Assembly (NCBI RefSeq): GCF_001500315.1
Contig: NZ_LLER01000018.1
Coordinates: forward strand, 22,343 to 86,342
Length of the DNA: 64,000 nt
Reading direction: 5' to 3'
Origin: Staphylococcus auricularis
Lineage (GTDB): Bacteria > Bacillota > Bacilli > Staphylococcales > Staphylococcaceae
Position numbers and translations under genes: made by a program. Positions within the stretch are counted from its first letter, which is position 1. Each line of letters begins with the position of its first letter. Shown here piece by piece: positions 37,913-47,476 of this stretch. The notes under the pieces are model-generated. The model worked only from the letters and a program-made list of their open reading frames with translations, searched no databases and was not told the origin of the DNA.

Positions 37913-39091
37913 CTAATTCCCCTTTATTTGTTGGTGCTCGGCCTGAATTTCAGCGAGTAACGTTGGATTGCTGATTAATTCTAGACCCATTAGCGCGAGT
38001 ATTTTAGCGCCGTTAATTAAAGCTTCGGCCCCTTGTACACTTGCAGCTGCTTCTCTAAAACGATGGGTATGGCCCACGAGATTACGTGAGCCTATCTTGA
38101 TATGTGGATGGATCGTTGGTACGACATGACTGACGTTCCCAGTATCAGTCGAACCGTAACCAAAGTCTTCATCAACCACACGTTCTCCCATTTCAATTGC
38201 ATATTTACGAAATAGATCATCCAATTTGGGCGTGATGATAAATTCGTTGACGCCGTTTTGTATCGGCGCAAATTCAAAATCACATCCGGTTTGAAGTGCA
38301 GCCCCTTTTGCAATTTGTCTTACACGGTCTGTGAGTATGTCGAGCTCTTCACGCGATGTCGCACGTGTATAGAATCGTGCATGCGTGAAATCCGGTATAA
38401 TATTTGCAGCACTGCCTCCATTGATAATGATGCCGTGTACGCGTTGGTTCTCTTTGATGTGTTGTCTCAGTTGTGCGACACCGTTAAAGTAAGAAATCAT
38501 CGCATCTAATGCATTGCGTGCTTATGGTGCATTTTCAGAGGCGTGAGCACTTTTTCCGTAAAATTTAATATCCAAGACATCTACAGCTAGTGTCGGCCCA
38601 GTCACGTACGTTTCATTACCTGGATGTACCATGAGAGCTACATCCAAATCATCGAAAATATCCGCTTTGACATATGAGGCTTTCGCACTGCCGTTCTCTC
38701 CACCTTCTTCAGCTGGACAACCATACACAATCACTTGTCCACCCAAATCATCAATGACTTTAGATAATGCAATCCCTGCTAAAATACTCGTCGTGCCGAT
38801 AATATTGTGACCACAAGCATGTCCTAAACCAGGTAATGCATCATATTCTGCTAAAAAGCCGATATTAGGTCCCTCTTTACCAGAGTCATAACGGGCAATA
38901 AATCCAGTACCATGACTCGCTATATCCGTCTCCACCTCAAAACCATGATTACTTAATTGTTCACTCAGTGTCCTTGAAGCAAAAATTTCTTCGTTTCCTA
39001 ATTCTGGACGTTGGTGAATGCGATGGCTCATCAAAATGTAATCAGATCGCTGATTATCTATAAAATCTAAGATAAATTGCTTAATCTCCAT
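37913..39091 (-). pseudogene. M20 family amidohydrolase, interrupted by an in-frame stop
   Basis: One reading frame from 39091 to 37913 holds a complete M20D peptidase (aminobenzoyl-glutamate hydrolase-like), but a TAA at 38522-38524 splits it after GKSAHASENAP. Beyond it the same frame continues ARNALDAMISYFNGVAQLR without any shift. The first part has the metal site GHACGHN and PAEEGGENG; the second has GSTDTGNVSH and GHTHRF. From remembered homologues the position is usually Glu, so GAA to TAA is the simplest cause. An ATG at 38500 could restart a C-terminal fragment. Confidence 0.85.
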
Positions 39092-39328
39092 ATATTATTA
39101 CTCTTTTACAAACGTACACAATGTTGTTAAATTATTATTAAATATGTCGCTTTAAAGTTGGTTACTTGTGTATTTTTAATTATTACCTATTTTATCGGAT
39201 ATACTCGTTTTTGCAACAATTTTCTGTTATTTAAGCTAAAATGTATCTATCGCATGGGGTTAGTGAAATTGTAAAAGTGTATAGCAATTGATACAATGAC
39301 GGTAGGATTGAACTTAGGAGGGTTAGAC

Positions 39329-39799
39329 ATGACAAAAATGAACGTTGAAAGCTTTAACTTAGACCACACTAAAGTTGTAGCACCATTTATTCGCTTAGCA
39401 GGTACAGTAGAAGGATTAAATGGCGATACAATTCACAAATATGATATTCGCTTTAAACAACCGAACAAAGCACACATGGATATGCCAGGACTTCATTCAC
39501 TTGAACATTTAATGGCTGAAAATATCAGAAACCATACTGACAAAGTTGTCGATTTAAGTCCAATGGGTTGTCAAACAGGTTTCTACGTTTCTTTCATCAA
39601 CCATGATGACTACGATGACGTATTAAATATCGTTGAACAAACACTTAACGATGTCTTAAATGCGACTGAAGTCCCTGCATGTAATGAAGTACAATGTGGT
39701 TGGGCAGCAAGCCACTCATTAGACGGTGCAAAAGCCATTGCACAAGACTTTTTAGATCATCGTGATCAATGGCATGATATTTACGGTACAGGAGAATAA
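39329..39799 (+). CDS. luxS: S-ribosylhomocysteine lyase LuxS
   Basis: 156 residues from the ATG at 39329 (ribosome site TTAGGAGGG). The iron or zinc ligands are in HSLEHLMAE (HxxEH) and the catalytic Cys region [19 protein letters not shown] follows. Cleaves S-ribosylhomocysteine to homocysteine and the autoinducer-2 precursor. Monocistronic, divergent from the broken M20 gene. Confidence 0.97.
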   Translation: MTKMNVESFNLDHTKVVAPFIRLAGTVEGLNGDTIHKYDIRFKQPNKAHMDMPGLHSLEHLMAENIRNHTDKVVDLSPMGCQTGFYVSFINHDDYDDVLNIVEQTLNDVLNATEVPACNEVQCGWAASHSLDGAKAIAQDFLDHRDQWHDIYGTGE

Positions 39800-39814
39800 T
39801 ATCTTCTAACTATC

Positions 39815-39887
39815 AAAAAAGCCTTATCCTATAGCGAGTAATCATGACATCATATGTCTTAGCTCGTCATTAGGATAAGGCTTTTTT
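39815..39887. terminator. Long nested bidirectional terminator (luxS / DoxX gene)
   Basis: Outer perfect stem of 17 pairs (39815-39831 with 39871-39887, AAAAAAGCCTTATCCTA) encloses inner stems GCGAG / CTCGT and GACAT / ATGTC. It lies between convergent genes and has T runs on both strands. Confidence 0.9.
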
Positions 39888-39892
39888 TCTTT

Positions 39893-40246
39893 TTATAATG
39901 CTTTAATGATTTTCATTAATACAAATTGTAGTGGCAAGCGCGCATATAAGATCCATTTAGGTAAATGTAACTCACCTAATGCCACTTGCTTTCTCGCCAT
40001 GTAAATATTAGCAGGAAATACAGCTAATAAGAAAGCATTCATCGCATTTTTCATAGTTTGACCGGGTCTTCTTATAAATAAAGTCAAGCCAAATATAATT
40101 TCGAATACGCCAGTAATCAATACAGCCGTTTTACGTAATGGTAAGTAATGCGGTACGATTTTTCTAAAGCCTGACTCATTGGTAAAGTGTAATATGCCAG
40201 CGCCAGTAAAAATCGCTGCTATAAACATGCGTAACAATTTCATCAT
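39893..40246 (-). CDS. DoxX-family membrane protein
   Basis: 117 residues with four hydrophobic segments (about 3-18, 40-58, 68-82, 98-115). [20 protein letters not shown] and [10 protein letters not shown] fit the DoxX-like family of small quinone- or redox-associated membrane proteins. Its ATG overlaps the deoB stop (ATGA, four bases), so it is co-translated with the nucleoside catabolism genes although no link in function is known. Confidence 0.8.
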   Translation of the reverse strand: MMKLLRMFIAAIFTGAGILHFTNESGFRKIVPHYLPLRKTAVLITGVFEIIFGLTLFIRRPGQTMKNAMNAFLLAVFPANIYMARKQVALGELHLPKWILYARLPLQFVLMKIIKAL

Positions 40247-41430
40247 TCTCGTTCTCCCATTTCAGCGAGATAACTTGAACCAAACTCTGGCAATGTGACG
40301 CCAAAATTATCTGCTATCGTCGCACCGATAGAACTAAATGTTGTATCTTGTGATAACGCATGATATTGATTGATTTTCGGACTGAACATCAAGACTGGAA
40401 TGTATTCACGCGTATGATCTGTACCTTCTGCAATTGGGTCATTACCGTGGTCTGCAGTGATAATCACTAAGTCATCTTCTTGTAATGCGTCTATGAGTTC
40501 TGGTAAGCGATTATCAAAGTCTTTCAATGCTTGCGCATATCCAGGTTTGTCACGACGATGACCATATTTCGCATCAAAGTCAACGAGATTTAAGAAACTT
40601 AAACCGCTGAAGTCACGTTTTACGGTTTGTATTAATTGATCCATACCGTCCATGTTGTCTTTCGTACGGATCGCTTCAGTCACACCTTCACCATCATATA
40701 TATCATTGATTTTACCTAAGGCAATGACATCATAGCCAGCATCTTTCAACTCGTTCATCACTGTACGACCAAATGGTTTGAGCGCATAGTCATGGCGATT
40801 AGAGGTACGTGTGAAGTTACCTGGTTCACCTACATAAGGACGTGCAATAATACGACCAATCAGATATTTAGGATCTTTCGTTAACTCTCTTACTTTTTCA
40901 CAAATGTCATAGAGCTCTTCTAACGGGATGACATCTTCATGTGCTGCGATTTGTAAAACAGGGTCAGCTGAAGTATAAACAATCAGATCACCCGTTTTCA
41001 TCTGATGTTCGCCCCACTCCTCTATAATCTGCGTACCAGATGCAGGACGGTTAGCCACAACTTTACGGCCAGTCATCGCTTCAATTTCTTGTACGAGTTC
41101 ATCTGGAAAGCCATTAGGATACACTTTAAATGGTTGCATAATATTTAAGCCCATGATTTCCCAATGACCTGTCATTGTATCTTTACCAACAGATGCTTCA
41201 CTTAATTTTGTGTAAAACGCTTGTGGTGCATCCACGGATGAAACCACTGGTAAAGTTTCTATGTTCCCAAGTCCTAGACGCTCTAAGTTAGGTAATGTTT
41301 CTGAAAAACCTTCTAACGTGTGTTTTAATGTATGACTTCCTTCGTCACCAAACGCTTCTGCGTCAGGGCCTTCGCCAATACCTACTGAATCCATTACAAT
41401 TAAATGTACGCGTTTAAATAGTGTTGTCAT
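40243..41430 (-). CDS. deoB: Phosphopentomutase
   Basis: 395 residues of the alkaline phosphatase superfamily: [15 protein letters not shown] (metal Asp) at the start, [10 protein letters not shown] (phosphorylated Thr), and TADHGNDP near the end. Interconverts (deoxy)ribose-1-phosphate and -5-phosphate. It lies between pdp and the DoxX gene, giving deoC-pdp-deoB-doxX on one strand. In S. aureus I recall deoB elsewhere, so the order may differ. Confidence 0.95.
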   Translation of the reverse strand: MTTLFKRVHLIVMDSVGIGEGPDAEAFGDEGSHTLKHTLEGFSETLPNLERLGLGNIETLPVVSSVDAPQAFYTKLSEASVGKDTMTGHWEIMGLNIMQPFKVYPNGFPDELVQEIEAMTGRKVVANRPASGTQIIEEWGEHQMKTGDLIVYTSADPVLQIAAHEDVIPLEELYDICEKVRELTKDPKYLIGRIIARPYVGEPGNFTRTSNRHDYALKPFGRTVMNELKDAGYDVIALGKINDIYDGEGVTEAIRTKDNMDGMDQLIQTVKRDFSGLSFLNLVDFDAKYGHRRDKPGYAQALKDFDNRLPELIDALQEDDLVIITADHGNDPIAEGTDHTREYIPVLMFSPKINQYHALSQDTTFSSIGATIADNFGVTLPEFGSSYLAEMGERE

Positions 41431-41442
41431 GTCAAACTCTCC

Positions 41443-42744
41443 CTACTCTGTAATCATTTTATATATCAATGTGGGTGCGTCACCACTGTCAGATATTGTT
41501 ATATTATCTAGCAGTTTTTGTTTAACCTCTTCTATCTCTTCTTGGTTACTATAGATGGTCAACAACGATTCACCTTCGTTCACATTGTCTCCAACTTTTT
41601 TATTTAACACAAGTCCAACGCTTAAGTCGATCTCGTCTTCTTTCGTCTTTCTTCCTGCGCCTAACATCATAGAGGCAATACCTAATTCGTTTGCCACAAT
41701 TTCAGTGACAACCCCTGTGCGTGGTGCCGCAAGTTCGTATTGATATTGTGCATGAGGCAAACGAGATACATCATCTACGACTGACGGATCACCGCCTTGA
41801 TTAGAGATGAAGGTTTTGAATTTATCTAACGCACGACCATCCTCTATCGCTTGTTCTAACAAGTTGCGTGCCTCATCAATGGTCGCTGCTTGTTGGCCTA
41901 AAACGACCATTTGTGCACCCAATGTTAATACGAGCTCTGTTAAATCCTTAGGTCCTTCACCACGTAAAGTGGCGATCGCTTCTTTAACTTCTAAAGCGTT
42001 ACCGATGGCGTGCCCTAATGGTTGACTCATATCTGAAATGATCGCCATCGTTTGACGGCCCACCTGATTACCGATACGTACCATCGCTTGTGCGAGGGCT
42101 TCTGCATCCTCGACCGTTTTCATAAATGCGCCGTTACCGGTTTTCACATCTAAAACAATCGCATCTGCACCCGCAGCAATTTTCTTACTCATAATCGATG
42201 AAGCAATGAGTGGAATTGAATTAACTGTACCTGTCACATCACGTAAGGCGTATAATTTTTTATCAGCTGGCGTGAGGTTACCTGTTTGACCGATGACTGC
42301 AATACGATCATCATTCACGAGTTGTGTGAATTGATCTTCAGAAATTTCTACATGGAAACCTTCGATGGATTCTAATTTATCAATCGTACCCCCCGTATGG
42401 CCTAATCCACGACCACTCATTTTCGCGACGGGCACACCTACAGACGCTACAAGTGGTGCGAGTACCAGTGTAGTCGTATCGCCGACACCCCCTGTGGAGT
42501 GTTTATCTACCTTGACGCCTTTGATGTGAGATAAATCAATATAGTCTCCTGAATTAACCATCGCCATCGTTAAAGTCGCACGTTCTTCATCATCCATGTC
42601 TTGGAAAAAGATCGCCATCGCTAGACTAGAAGCTTGGTAATCAGGAATATCTCCCTGCGTATAGCCTTCAATAAAGAATTCGATTTCCTCTTTGGTTAAT
42701 GCTTTACCGTCTCGTTTTTTCTCAATGATATCAACCATTCTCAT
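41443..42744 (-). CDS. pdp: Pyrimidine-nucleoside phosphorylase
   Basis: 433 residues from the ATG at 42744, which follows AGGAGGCAACAATG; the preceding ATG codon is also possible. [23 protein letters not shown] carries the phosphate-binding loop, [17 protein letters not shown] the substrate site, and the C-terminal domain has a lipoyl-like fold. Phosphorolyses uridine, thymidine and deoxyuridine. Twelve bases precede deoB. Confidence 0.95.
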   Translation of the reverse strand: MRMVDIIEKKRDGKALTKEEIEFFIEGYTQGDIPDYQASSLAMAIFFQDMDDEERATLTMAMVNSGDYIDLSHIKGVKVDKHSTGGVGDTTTLVLAPLVASVGVPVAKMSGRGLGHTGGTIDKLESIEGFHVEISEDQFTQLVNDDRIAVIGQTGNLTPADKKLYALRDVTGTVNSIPLIASSIMSKKIAAGADAIVLDVKTGNGAFMKTVEDAEALAQAMVRIGNQVGRQTMAIISDMSQPLGHAIGNALEVKEAIATLRGEGPKDLTELVLTLGAQMVVLGQQAATIDEARNLLEQAIEDGRALDKFKTFISNQGGDPSVVDDVSRLPHAQYQYELAAPRTGVVTEIVANELGIASMMLGAGRKTKEDEIDLSVGLVLNKKVGDNVNEGESLLTIYSNQEEIEEVKQKLLDNITISDSGDAPTLIYKMITE

Positions 42745-42830
42745 CATTGTTGCCTCCTTCAAACGTCTCATCTTAGACGCAGTCACGTCACATGAAGATG
42801 TAGTCGTTTATTGCTTATTTTGTTGTGCAA

Positions 42831-43493
42831 TCAATAATCCGTATCTGCTTCTAACCCTTGGATAATTTTCACACCTGCGCTTGCACCGATACGTGTAGCA
42901 CCTGCTTCAATCATTTGATTAAAATCTTCTACTGTACGAACGCCACCTGACGCTTTCACTTCTAATGCATCACCTACTGTGTCTTTCATTAATTTTACAT
43001 CTTCAGGGGTAGCACCTCCACCGGCGAAACCAGTTGATGTTTTCACGAAGTTAGCGCCTGCAGCTTGGCTCAATTCACAAGCTTTAACTTTTTCTTCATC
43101 AGTAAGTAAACATGTTTCAATGATCACTTTAACCGTATGTCCTTCTGCTGATGTTACGACGCCCTCAATATCTTGTTGAACATCATCATAACGTCCGTCT
43201 TTTAACGCACCGATGTTGATGACCATGTCGACTTCACTCGCACCGTTTTTAATCGCATCGACCGTTTCAAATTGTTTTGACGCTGTTGTTGTAGCTCCGA
43301 GTGGGAAACCAATCACTGTGCACACCAATACATCTGTATCTTTTAATGCTTCTGCTGCATATTTAACGTGTGAAGGATTAATACACACAGATTTAAAATC
43401 ATATTGCTTAGCTTCTTCAAGCAATTGATCTAATTGTTCACGTGTTGTTTCTGGTTTTAATAACGTATGATCTATATATTTTGCGATATTCAT
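42831..43493 (-). CDS. deoC: Deoxyribose-phosphate aldolase
   Basis: 220 residues. Class I aldolase with the Schiff-base Lys in FVKTSTGF, the second lysine in VKASGGVR, and [11 protein letters not shown] at the N terminus. Cleaves deoxyribose-5-phosphate to glyceraldehyde-3-phosphate and acetaldehyde. First gene of the deoC-pdp-deoB-doxX set, divergent from deoD. Confidence 0.96.
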   Translation of the reverse strand: MNIAKYIDHTLLKPETTREQLDQLLEEAKQYDFKSVCINPSHVKYAAEALKDTDVLVCTVIGFPLGATTTASKQFETVDAIKNGASEVDMVINIGALKDGRYDDVQQDIEGVVTSAEGHTVKVIIETCLLTDEEKVKACELSQAAGANFVKTSTGFAGGGATPEDVKLMKDTVGDALEVKASGGVRTVEDFNQMIEAGATRIGASAGVKIIQGLEADTDY

Positions 43494-43651
43494 TAATCAT
43501 TTGCCTCCTGTACTTTCAAAATGAGTACGTCTTTTATTTTATTAAAGTTCGTCTTTTTAAAACGTTCCTCACAGTAATACTACAAAAATTAGCAAAAAAT
43601 ATAAACAAATGTTATCTTTATTTTGATAAATAATTAAAGGAGTCGATACAA

Positions 43652-44362
43652 ATGACAACAGGTACACCACACATACAACCGAATGGCGCAAAAATTGCTA
43701 AAACAGTATTAATGCCAGGAGACCCCCTCCGTGCAAAATACATCGCTGAACACTATTTAGAAGACGTCGTTCAATTTAATGAAGTCCGTAACATGTTTGG
43801 TTACACAGGTACATATAAAGGTAAACCCGTCTCAGTCATGGGTTCAGGTATGGGTATTCCTAGTATTGGTATATACTCATATGAATTGTTTAACTTTTTT
43901 GATGTAGAAACAATTATACGTATAGGATCTTGTGGCGCACTTCAAGAAAATGTAAACCTCTATGACATCATCATTGCTCAAGGTGCATCTACAAATTCTA
44001 ACTACGTCGATCAATACCAAATTCCAGGCCACTTCGCACCACTAGCTGATTTTAATTTAATTACACAAGCTAAAGCGAAAGCAGACGATATCGGGGCTAC
44101 AACACATGTCGGTAACATCTTATCATCAGATACATTCTACAATACTGATGAATCATTCAATGAACCATGGACACGTATGGGCATCCTAGGTGTTGAAATG
44201 GAATCAGCTGCTTTATATCTCAATGCCACTGCTGCTGGTAAAAAAGCACTTGGCATCTTTACTGTAAGTGACCACCTACTTCGTGATGAATCTACAACAC
44301 CCGAAGAACGTCAAACTTCATTTACACAAATGATGGAAATTGCATTAGAAATCGCTGAATAA
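43652..44362 (+). CDS. deoD: Purine-nucleoside phosphorylase (DeoD type)
   Basis: 236 residues. NP-1 family motifs: VLMPGDPLRAKYIAE (phosphate), GSGMGIPSIGIYSYEL, IGSCGALQ, and GVEMESAALY for ribose and base. Hexameric type. Divergent from deoC with 158 bases between, where an AT-rich inverted repeat (TTATC / GATAA) precedes deoD. A ribosome site AAAGGAG precedes the ATG. Confidence 0.96.
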   Translation: MTTGTPHIQPNGAKIAKTVLMPGDPLRAKYIAEHYLEDVVQFNEVRNMFGYTGTYKGKPVSVMGSGMGIPSIGIYSYELFNFFDVETIIRIGSCGALQENVNLYDIIIAQGASTNSNYVDQYQIPGHFAPLADFNLITQAKAKADDIGATTHVGNILSSDTFYNTDESFNEPWTRMGILGVEMESAALYLNATAAGKKALGIFTVSDHLLRDESTTPEERQTSFTQMMEIALEIAE

Positions 44363-44385
44363 TCGATTTATATACCCAGTATTAT

Positions 44386-44420
44386 GCGTCGATTGATGTG
44401 TCTCATCAGTCGGCGCTTTC
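44386..44420 (+). terminator. Probable terminator of deoD
   Basis: GCGTCGATTGATG pairs with CATCAGTCGGCGC through two G-U pairs; only a short T tract follows. Confidence 0.5.
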
Positions 44421-44474
44421 ATGATAGTTGATATACAAAGTTTGCCTTTAAGTCTCAAACACATATTTTTCAAT

Positions 44475-44524
44475 AAAAAAGCGGGACAGTCACCTCTTTA
44501 ATAGAGGTACTGCCCCGCACTTTT
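44475..44524. terminator. Nested bidirectional terminator (dps / deoD side)
   Basis: Outer stem GCGGGaCAGT / ACTGcCCCGC encloses a second perfect hairpin ACCTCT / AGAGGT. It has T runs on both sides and lies between convergent deoD and dps. Confidence 0.85.
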
Positions 44525-44576
44525 GTGTTACGGCTATATTGAACTCACCGTATATGATTCATTTAACTTAGATGGA

Positions 44577-45023
44577 TTATTCACCTAAGAAAGATTTTAA
44601 CATCCAGTTATGTTTATCTACTGAATTTTGCATGCTGATAAACATATCTTCAGTTACATCGTCTTCTGCTTCAGATGTAACTTCAATTGCTTCGTCTAAT
44701 TGTTTAGAGATGTTAGTGAAGTCATTTGATAATTCTTCAACCATTTGAGCAGCTGTATAACCTTTGCCTGCTTCTTCAACGATTGAAATGTCTAAGCTTT
44801 CTTTTAATGTTGCAACTGGGTTACCACCGATTGCTAAAATACGTTCAGCTAAATCATCGATATATTGGCTTGCTTCGTCATATAATTCTTCAAATTTAAC
44901 GTGTAGTGAGAAGAAGTTAGGTCCTTTTACATACCAGTGGAAGTTATGAATTTTAGTGAATGCCACTGTCCAGTTTGCAACTTGTTGATTTAATACGCGT
45001 ACTACTTCGCTATTATTTGCCAT
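44577..45023 (-). CDS. dps: Dps/MrgA family ferritin-like DNA-binding protein
   Basis: 148 residues. The ferroxidase-site segment HNFHWYVKGPNFFSLHVKFEELYDE (about 27-51) and DDLAERILAIGG identify Dps. It oxidises and stores iron with peroxide and shields DNA. The gene has a PerR box inside its promoter, as mrgA does in S. aureus. Confidence 0.95.
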   Translation of the reverse strand: MANNSEVVRVLNQQVANWTVAFTKIHNFHWYVKGPNFFSLHVKFEELYDEASQYIDDLAERILAIGGNPVATLKESLDISIVEEAGKGYTAAQMVEELSNDFTNISKQLDEAIEVTSEAEDDVTEDMFISMQNSVDKHNWMLKSFLGE

Positions 45024-45087
45024 ATTAAAAATCTCTCCTTATACCAATTCAAATTTTTAATTCACTATCTGTGTTCTTTACAATAAC

Positions 45088-45117
45088 TATTATATTATAA
45101 TAATTATCAAAAGTAAA
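45088..45117 (-). promoter_or_regulatory. dps promoter with PerR box
   Basis: Minus strand: TTTACT, about 17 bases, TATAAT. Within the spacer, TGATAAT-T-ATTATAA (45095-45109) differs from the PerR consensus TTATAAT-N-ATTATAA at one position. Peroxide-inducible repression by PerR is expected. Confidence 0.75.
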
Positions 45118-45246
45118 GCCTTTTGAGCAATAACTTTAAGAAACTTCGAAACTTAACGCATACCGCTTCATATCGGCTTGTATAAACATACTTATACTTT
45201 TATGATGATACTACACATTAACATTCAACCTACATTTTTCTACACC

Positions 45247-45280
45247 CTAATTGATAATACATATCATCTAATTGATAATA
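45247..45280. repeat. 13-base direct repeat with 21-base period
   Basis: CTAATTGATAATA occurs at 45247-45259 and again at 45268-45280. ATATCAT lies between, giving three GATAAT-like half sites. The spacing is two helical turns, suggesting a metalloregulator or other operator, but no promoter is obvious next to it. Confidence 0.45.
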
Positions 45281-45409
45281 GCATGCATTTGCAGAGCGTA
45301 TCGTATGCTAAAAGTGTTAGTGTCCATCATGCCGTATGAACCGCTAAATTGCCTCAACGGTCAGACTTCAAACGTTATGCTGTACATTCTAAAATACCTC
45401 AATCTTTCG

Positions 45410-45823
45410 CTAATTGTTCAAGTTCGTATTTTCTTCTCGATCTAAATAAAATGTTTCTTCATAAGGTGTTGCCTGTTGCCAGTGCGTTTTCCACATTTTA
45501 TCTCTATTATTCGCAAAGGTCTTGTACCCTACATCTCTCACTGTCTTAGGAAAAAGCGATAATCCAAGACCGAGGCCTTTATAGTCGACCGGGAGCGCAA
45601 GTAAAATGGATTTGATTGCGTCAGAATAATATTTAAAATCTGATCCTTCCTGTAAAATCACGCTGTCATATTGTTGTGTTTCTGGATAGTTATGTGCTAA
45701 CTGCTGACCGATGCGACCTTGTAATTGCGCAAATTGATACGTCTTAGGTAATCCATGACGAATTAACCAAATCGTATAGTTAAAACAATATACACAATTG
45801 CCATCATAATAAATAATTGGCAT
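45410..45823 (-). CDS. DCC family thiol-disulfide oxidoreductase-like protein (DUF393)
   Basis: 137 residues beginning with MPIIYYDGNCVYCFNY, the DxxCxxC signature of the DCC/DUF393 family. The fold is probably thioredoxin-like. Substrates are unknown. It stands alone between dps and the EVE-domain gene. Confidence 0.8.
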   Translation of the reverse strand: MPIIYYDGNCVYCFNYTIWLIRHGLPKTYQFAQLQGRIGQQLAHNYPETQQYDSVILQEGSDFKYYSDAIKSILLALPVDYKGLGLGLSLFPKTVRDVGYKTFANNRDKMWKTHWQQATPYEETFYLDREENTNLNN

Positions 45824-45897
45824 CTTGATTCACTCCTTATGCTTTAACACATCACTTTCACCCTTACTATAACCTAATTCATCCCCCTACAAACAAA

Positions 45898-46011
45898 AAT
45901 GAGAGCGAAATATAACATACACTGCTCAACCAGGTGCTACGCTTGAATAACCTCATGTATCATTCAGCATACGAACACCTTGGAATAGCTATGATATATC
46001 TCACTCTCATT
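45898..46011 (-). terminator. Long nested terminator of the EVE-domain gene
   Basis: AATGAGAG and the following bases (about 21 positions, 3 of them not Watson-Crick) pair with the stretch ending CTCTCATT. Inside, CCAGGTG pairs with ACACCTTGG. Total length is about 114 bases. Confidence 0.6.
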
Positions 46012-46029
46012 AAGATAAAATTGATTCAA

Positions 46030-47403
46030 TTAATCTTGATTCACTCTGACAATACGCGCATATTTTAAAAACTGAGAAGAATATTTAGATTTAATCGTTT
46101 CTAAATCATCATAAGTAATACCGATAATGTGCCAGTTCGGATTAAAATGATAGAAAGAATCTTTGTTGCGTGACCATTTAACCATGGAACCATCTTTGTT
46201 GTAACGTGGCAATGTCATTTCATAACCTTCTAATACATTAATATACGTTTGGAAAATATCAGGATCAATGCGATTAAAGTTATCGATGACTAAGTAACGT
46301 TTATCTCGGCTTGGCATCAAGTTTGTGATGAAACCTTCTCTGTAATATAACGCGCCCGTTTCATTCGGTAAATATTTACCATATAACATGTCTTCGCTAA
46401 AGTCTGGATGTCCTGTCGTTAATACAGGGTTCGCATTAGTAGATTGGAGTAAATCTTCTGCAGACTTGAGACCTTCTTCTTTTTTGTCCACGACGAGTAA
46501 AATGAACGGTTTAATGTCATCTGAAGTACTTTCAACGACTTGTTCGTTTGGTTTAACGGCTTTAAATTGTGGCTTAACGCCTTGATTTTCACTCATCTCT
46601 AGAATAGCTTCATATTGTGCTGAAGATAATCCAGCGATGGCCTGTTTCGCATTTTCTTGTAAAAAATATAAGTTTTTCAACTTAGGATGTTGATTTAGTG
46701 TTGCGAGAGACACAGGTGGAATTTCACGTTCAAAATAAACTTCAATCGCTGTGCTATTCGTACGTCCAGGTATCGGTGCTTTTTCATGAATGTGGGTACT
46801 GACTTCGCCTAATCCAATGACAGATTGATTGGCATTTCGATCGAAAAACACAAGCTGGTCTCCTACTTCTAACTGCGTATAATAATGATAGCCATTACGT
46901 TTGATACCGTTATACGTATGTGTATATATCGTATAATTCGTTTCAGGTTCAAACTCTTGTGATTCAGCCAAAAAGAAATATCTCGGTATTTTAGATTCAC
47001 CCTCACCGAGTTGAACAATCAAATCAAATTCCTCTTTCGTAATTTGATTAAATAACGTTTCTTTCATATTGTTAATGCGAAACTCTAACGTCTCACTACG
47101 TTTTAAGTAATCTGTTGTGAGCGGTTTTAACTGTTTTTTTAATTCAAACTGCACACGAATTTTATTTTGTGCACCTGTTTGAACTTGCGTGATTTCACCA
47201 TATCCTAAGAGGCCTGTATCCATCTGTACTTGGTAAAATATCACCTGATCTCCTACTTTGGCATGTTTAAAAGCACGAAATCCTTGGCTTGGATTAAAAT
47301 GTGCACCAGATTCAAACAGTGTTGTCTGTCCTTCCAGTTGCGATTGATGATCCCAACGATTATAGCCGCAATTCAACCAAAAATAATTGATTTCCTCTGT
47401 CAT
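46030..47403 (-). CDS. Two-EVE-domain protein with degenerate McrB/MoxR-like AAA region
   Basis: 457 residues. Two successive EVE-like (PUA/YTH-related) domains are suggested: about 5-125 (NYFWLNCGYNRWD, VGDQVIFYQVQ, GYGEIT) and about 140-270 (PRYFFLAES, VGDQLVFFDR, GLGEVS). The C-terminal third resembles McrB/MoxR AAA modules: GHPDFSEDMLYGKYLPNETG, then YLVIDNFNRIDPDIFQ where family members have VIDEINRADPDIF. No Walker A loop is visible and the Walker B Glu is Asn, so ATP hydrolysis is unlikely. EVE domains read modified bases, and EVE-McrB fusions occur in type IV restriction. No McrC or nuclease lies nearby. Function is unknown. Confidence 0.7.
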   Translation of the reverse strand: MTEEINYFWLNCGYNRWDHQSQLEGQTTLFESGAHFNPSQGFRAFKHAKVGDQVIFYQVQMDTGLLGYGEITQVQTGAQNKIRVQFELKKQLKPLTTDYLKRSETLEFRINNMKETLFNQITKEEFDLIVQLGEGESKIPRYFFLAESQEFEPETNYTIYTHTYNGIKRNGYHYYTQLEVGDQLVFFDRNANQSVIGLGEVSTHIHEKAPIPGRTNSTAIEVYFEREIPPVSLATLNQHPKLKNLYFLQENAKQAIAGLSSAQYEAILEMSENQGVKPQFKAVKPNEQVVESTSDDIKPFILLVVDKKEEGLKSAEDLLQSTNANPVLTTGHPDFSEDMLYGKYLPNETGALYYREGFITNLMPSRDKRYLVIDNFNRIDPDIFQTYINVLEGYEMTLPRYNKDGSMVKWSRNKDSFYHFNPNWHIIGITYDDLETIKSKYSSQFLKYARIVRVNQD

Positions 47404-47476
47404 TTGGATACTCCCTTACCTTTATACAAAATTTTTTATTTCTTATCATTTTAACCATTCACATGAGCTGTTCCCT

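Larger units (their letters stand above)
45024..45409. other. Intergenic region upstream of dps
   Basis: 386 bases. The dps promoter and PerR box lie at 45088-45117. A 13-base direct repeat with a 21-base period lies at 45247-45280. From 45290 to 45409 I see no signal and no credible gene. Confidence 0.55.

Noticed and set aside
38092..38313. Minus-strand frame inside the M20 pseudogene
   Set aside because: Different frame from the conserved M20 residues, which continue intact around it.
38501..38521. Frameshift as the cause of the broken M20 gene
   Set aside because: The conserved residues before and after the stop are in the same frame, so a base substitution fits and a frameshift does not.
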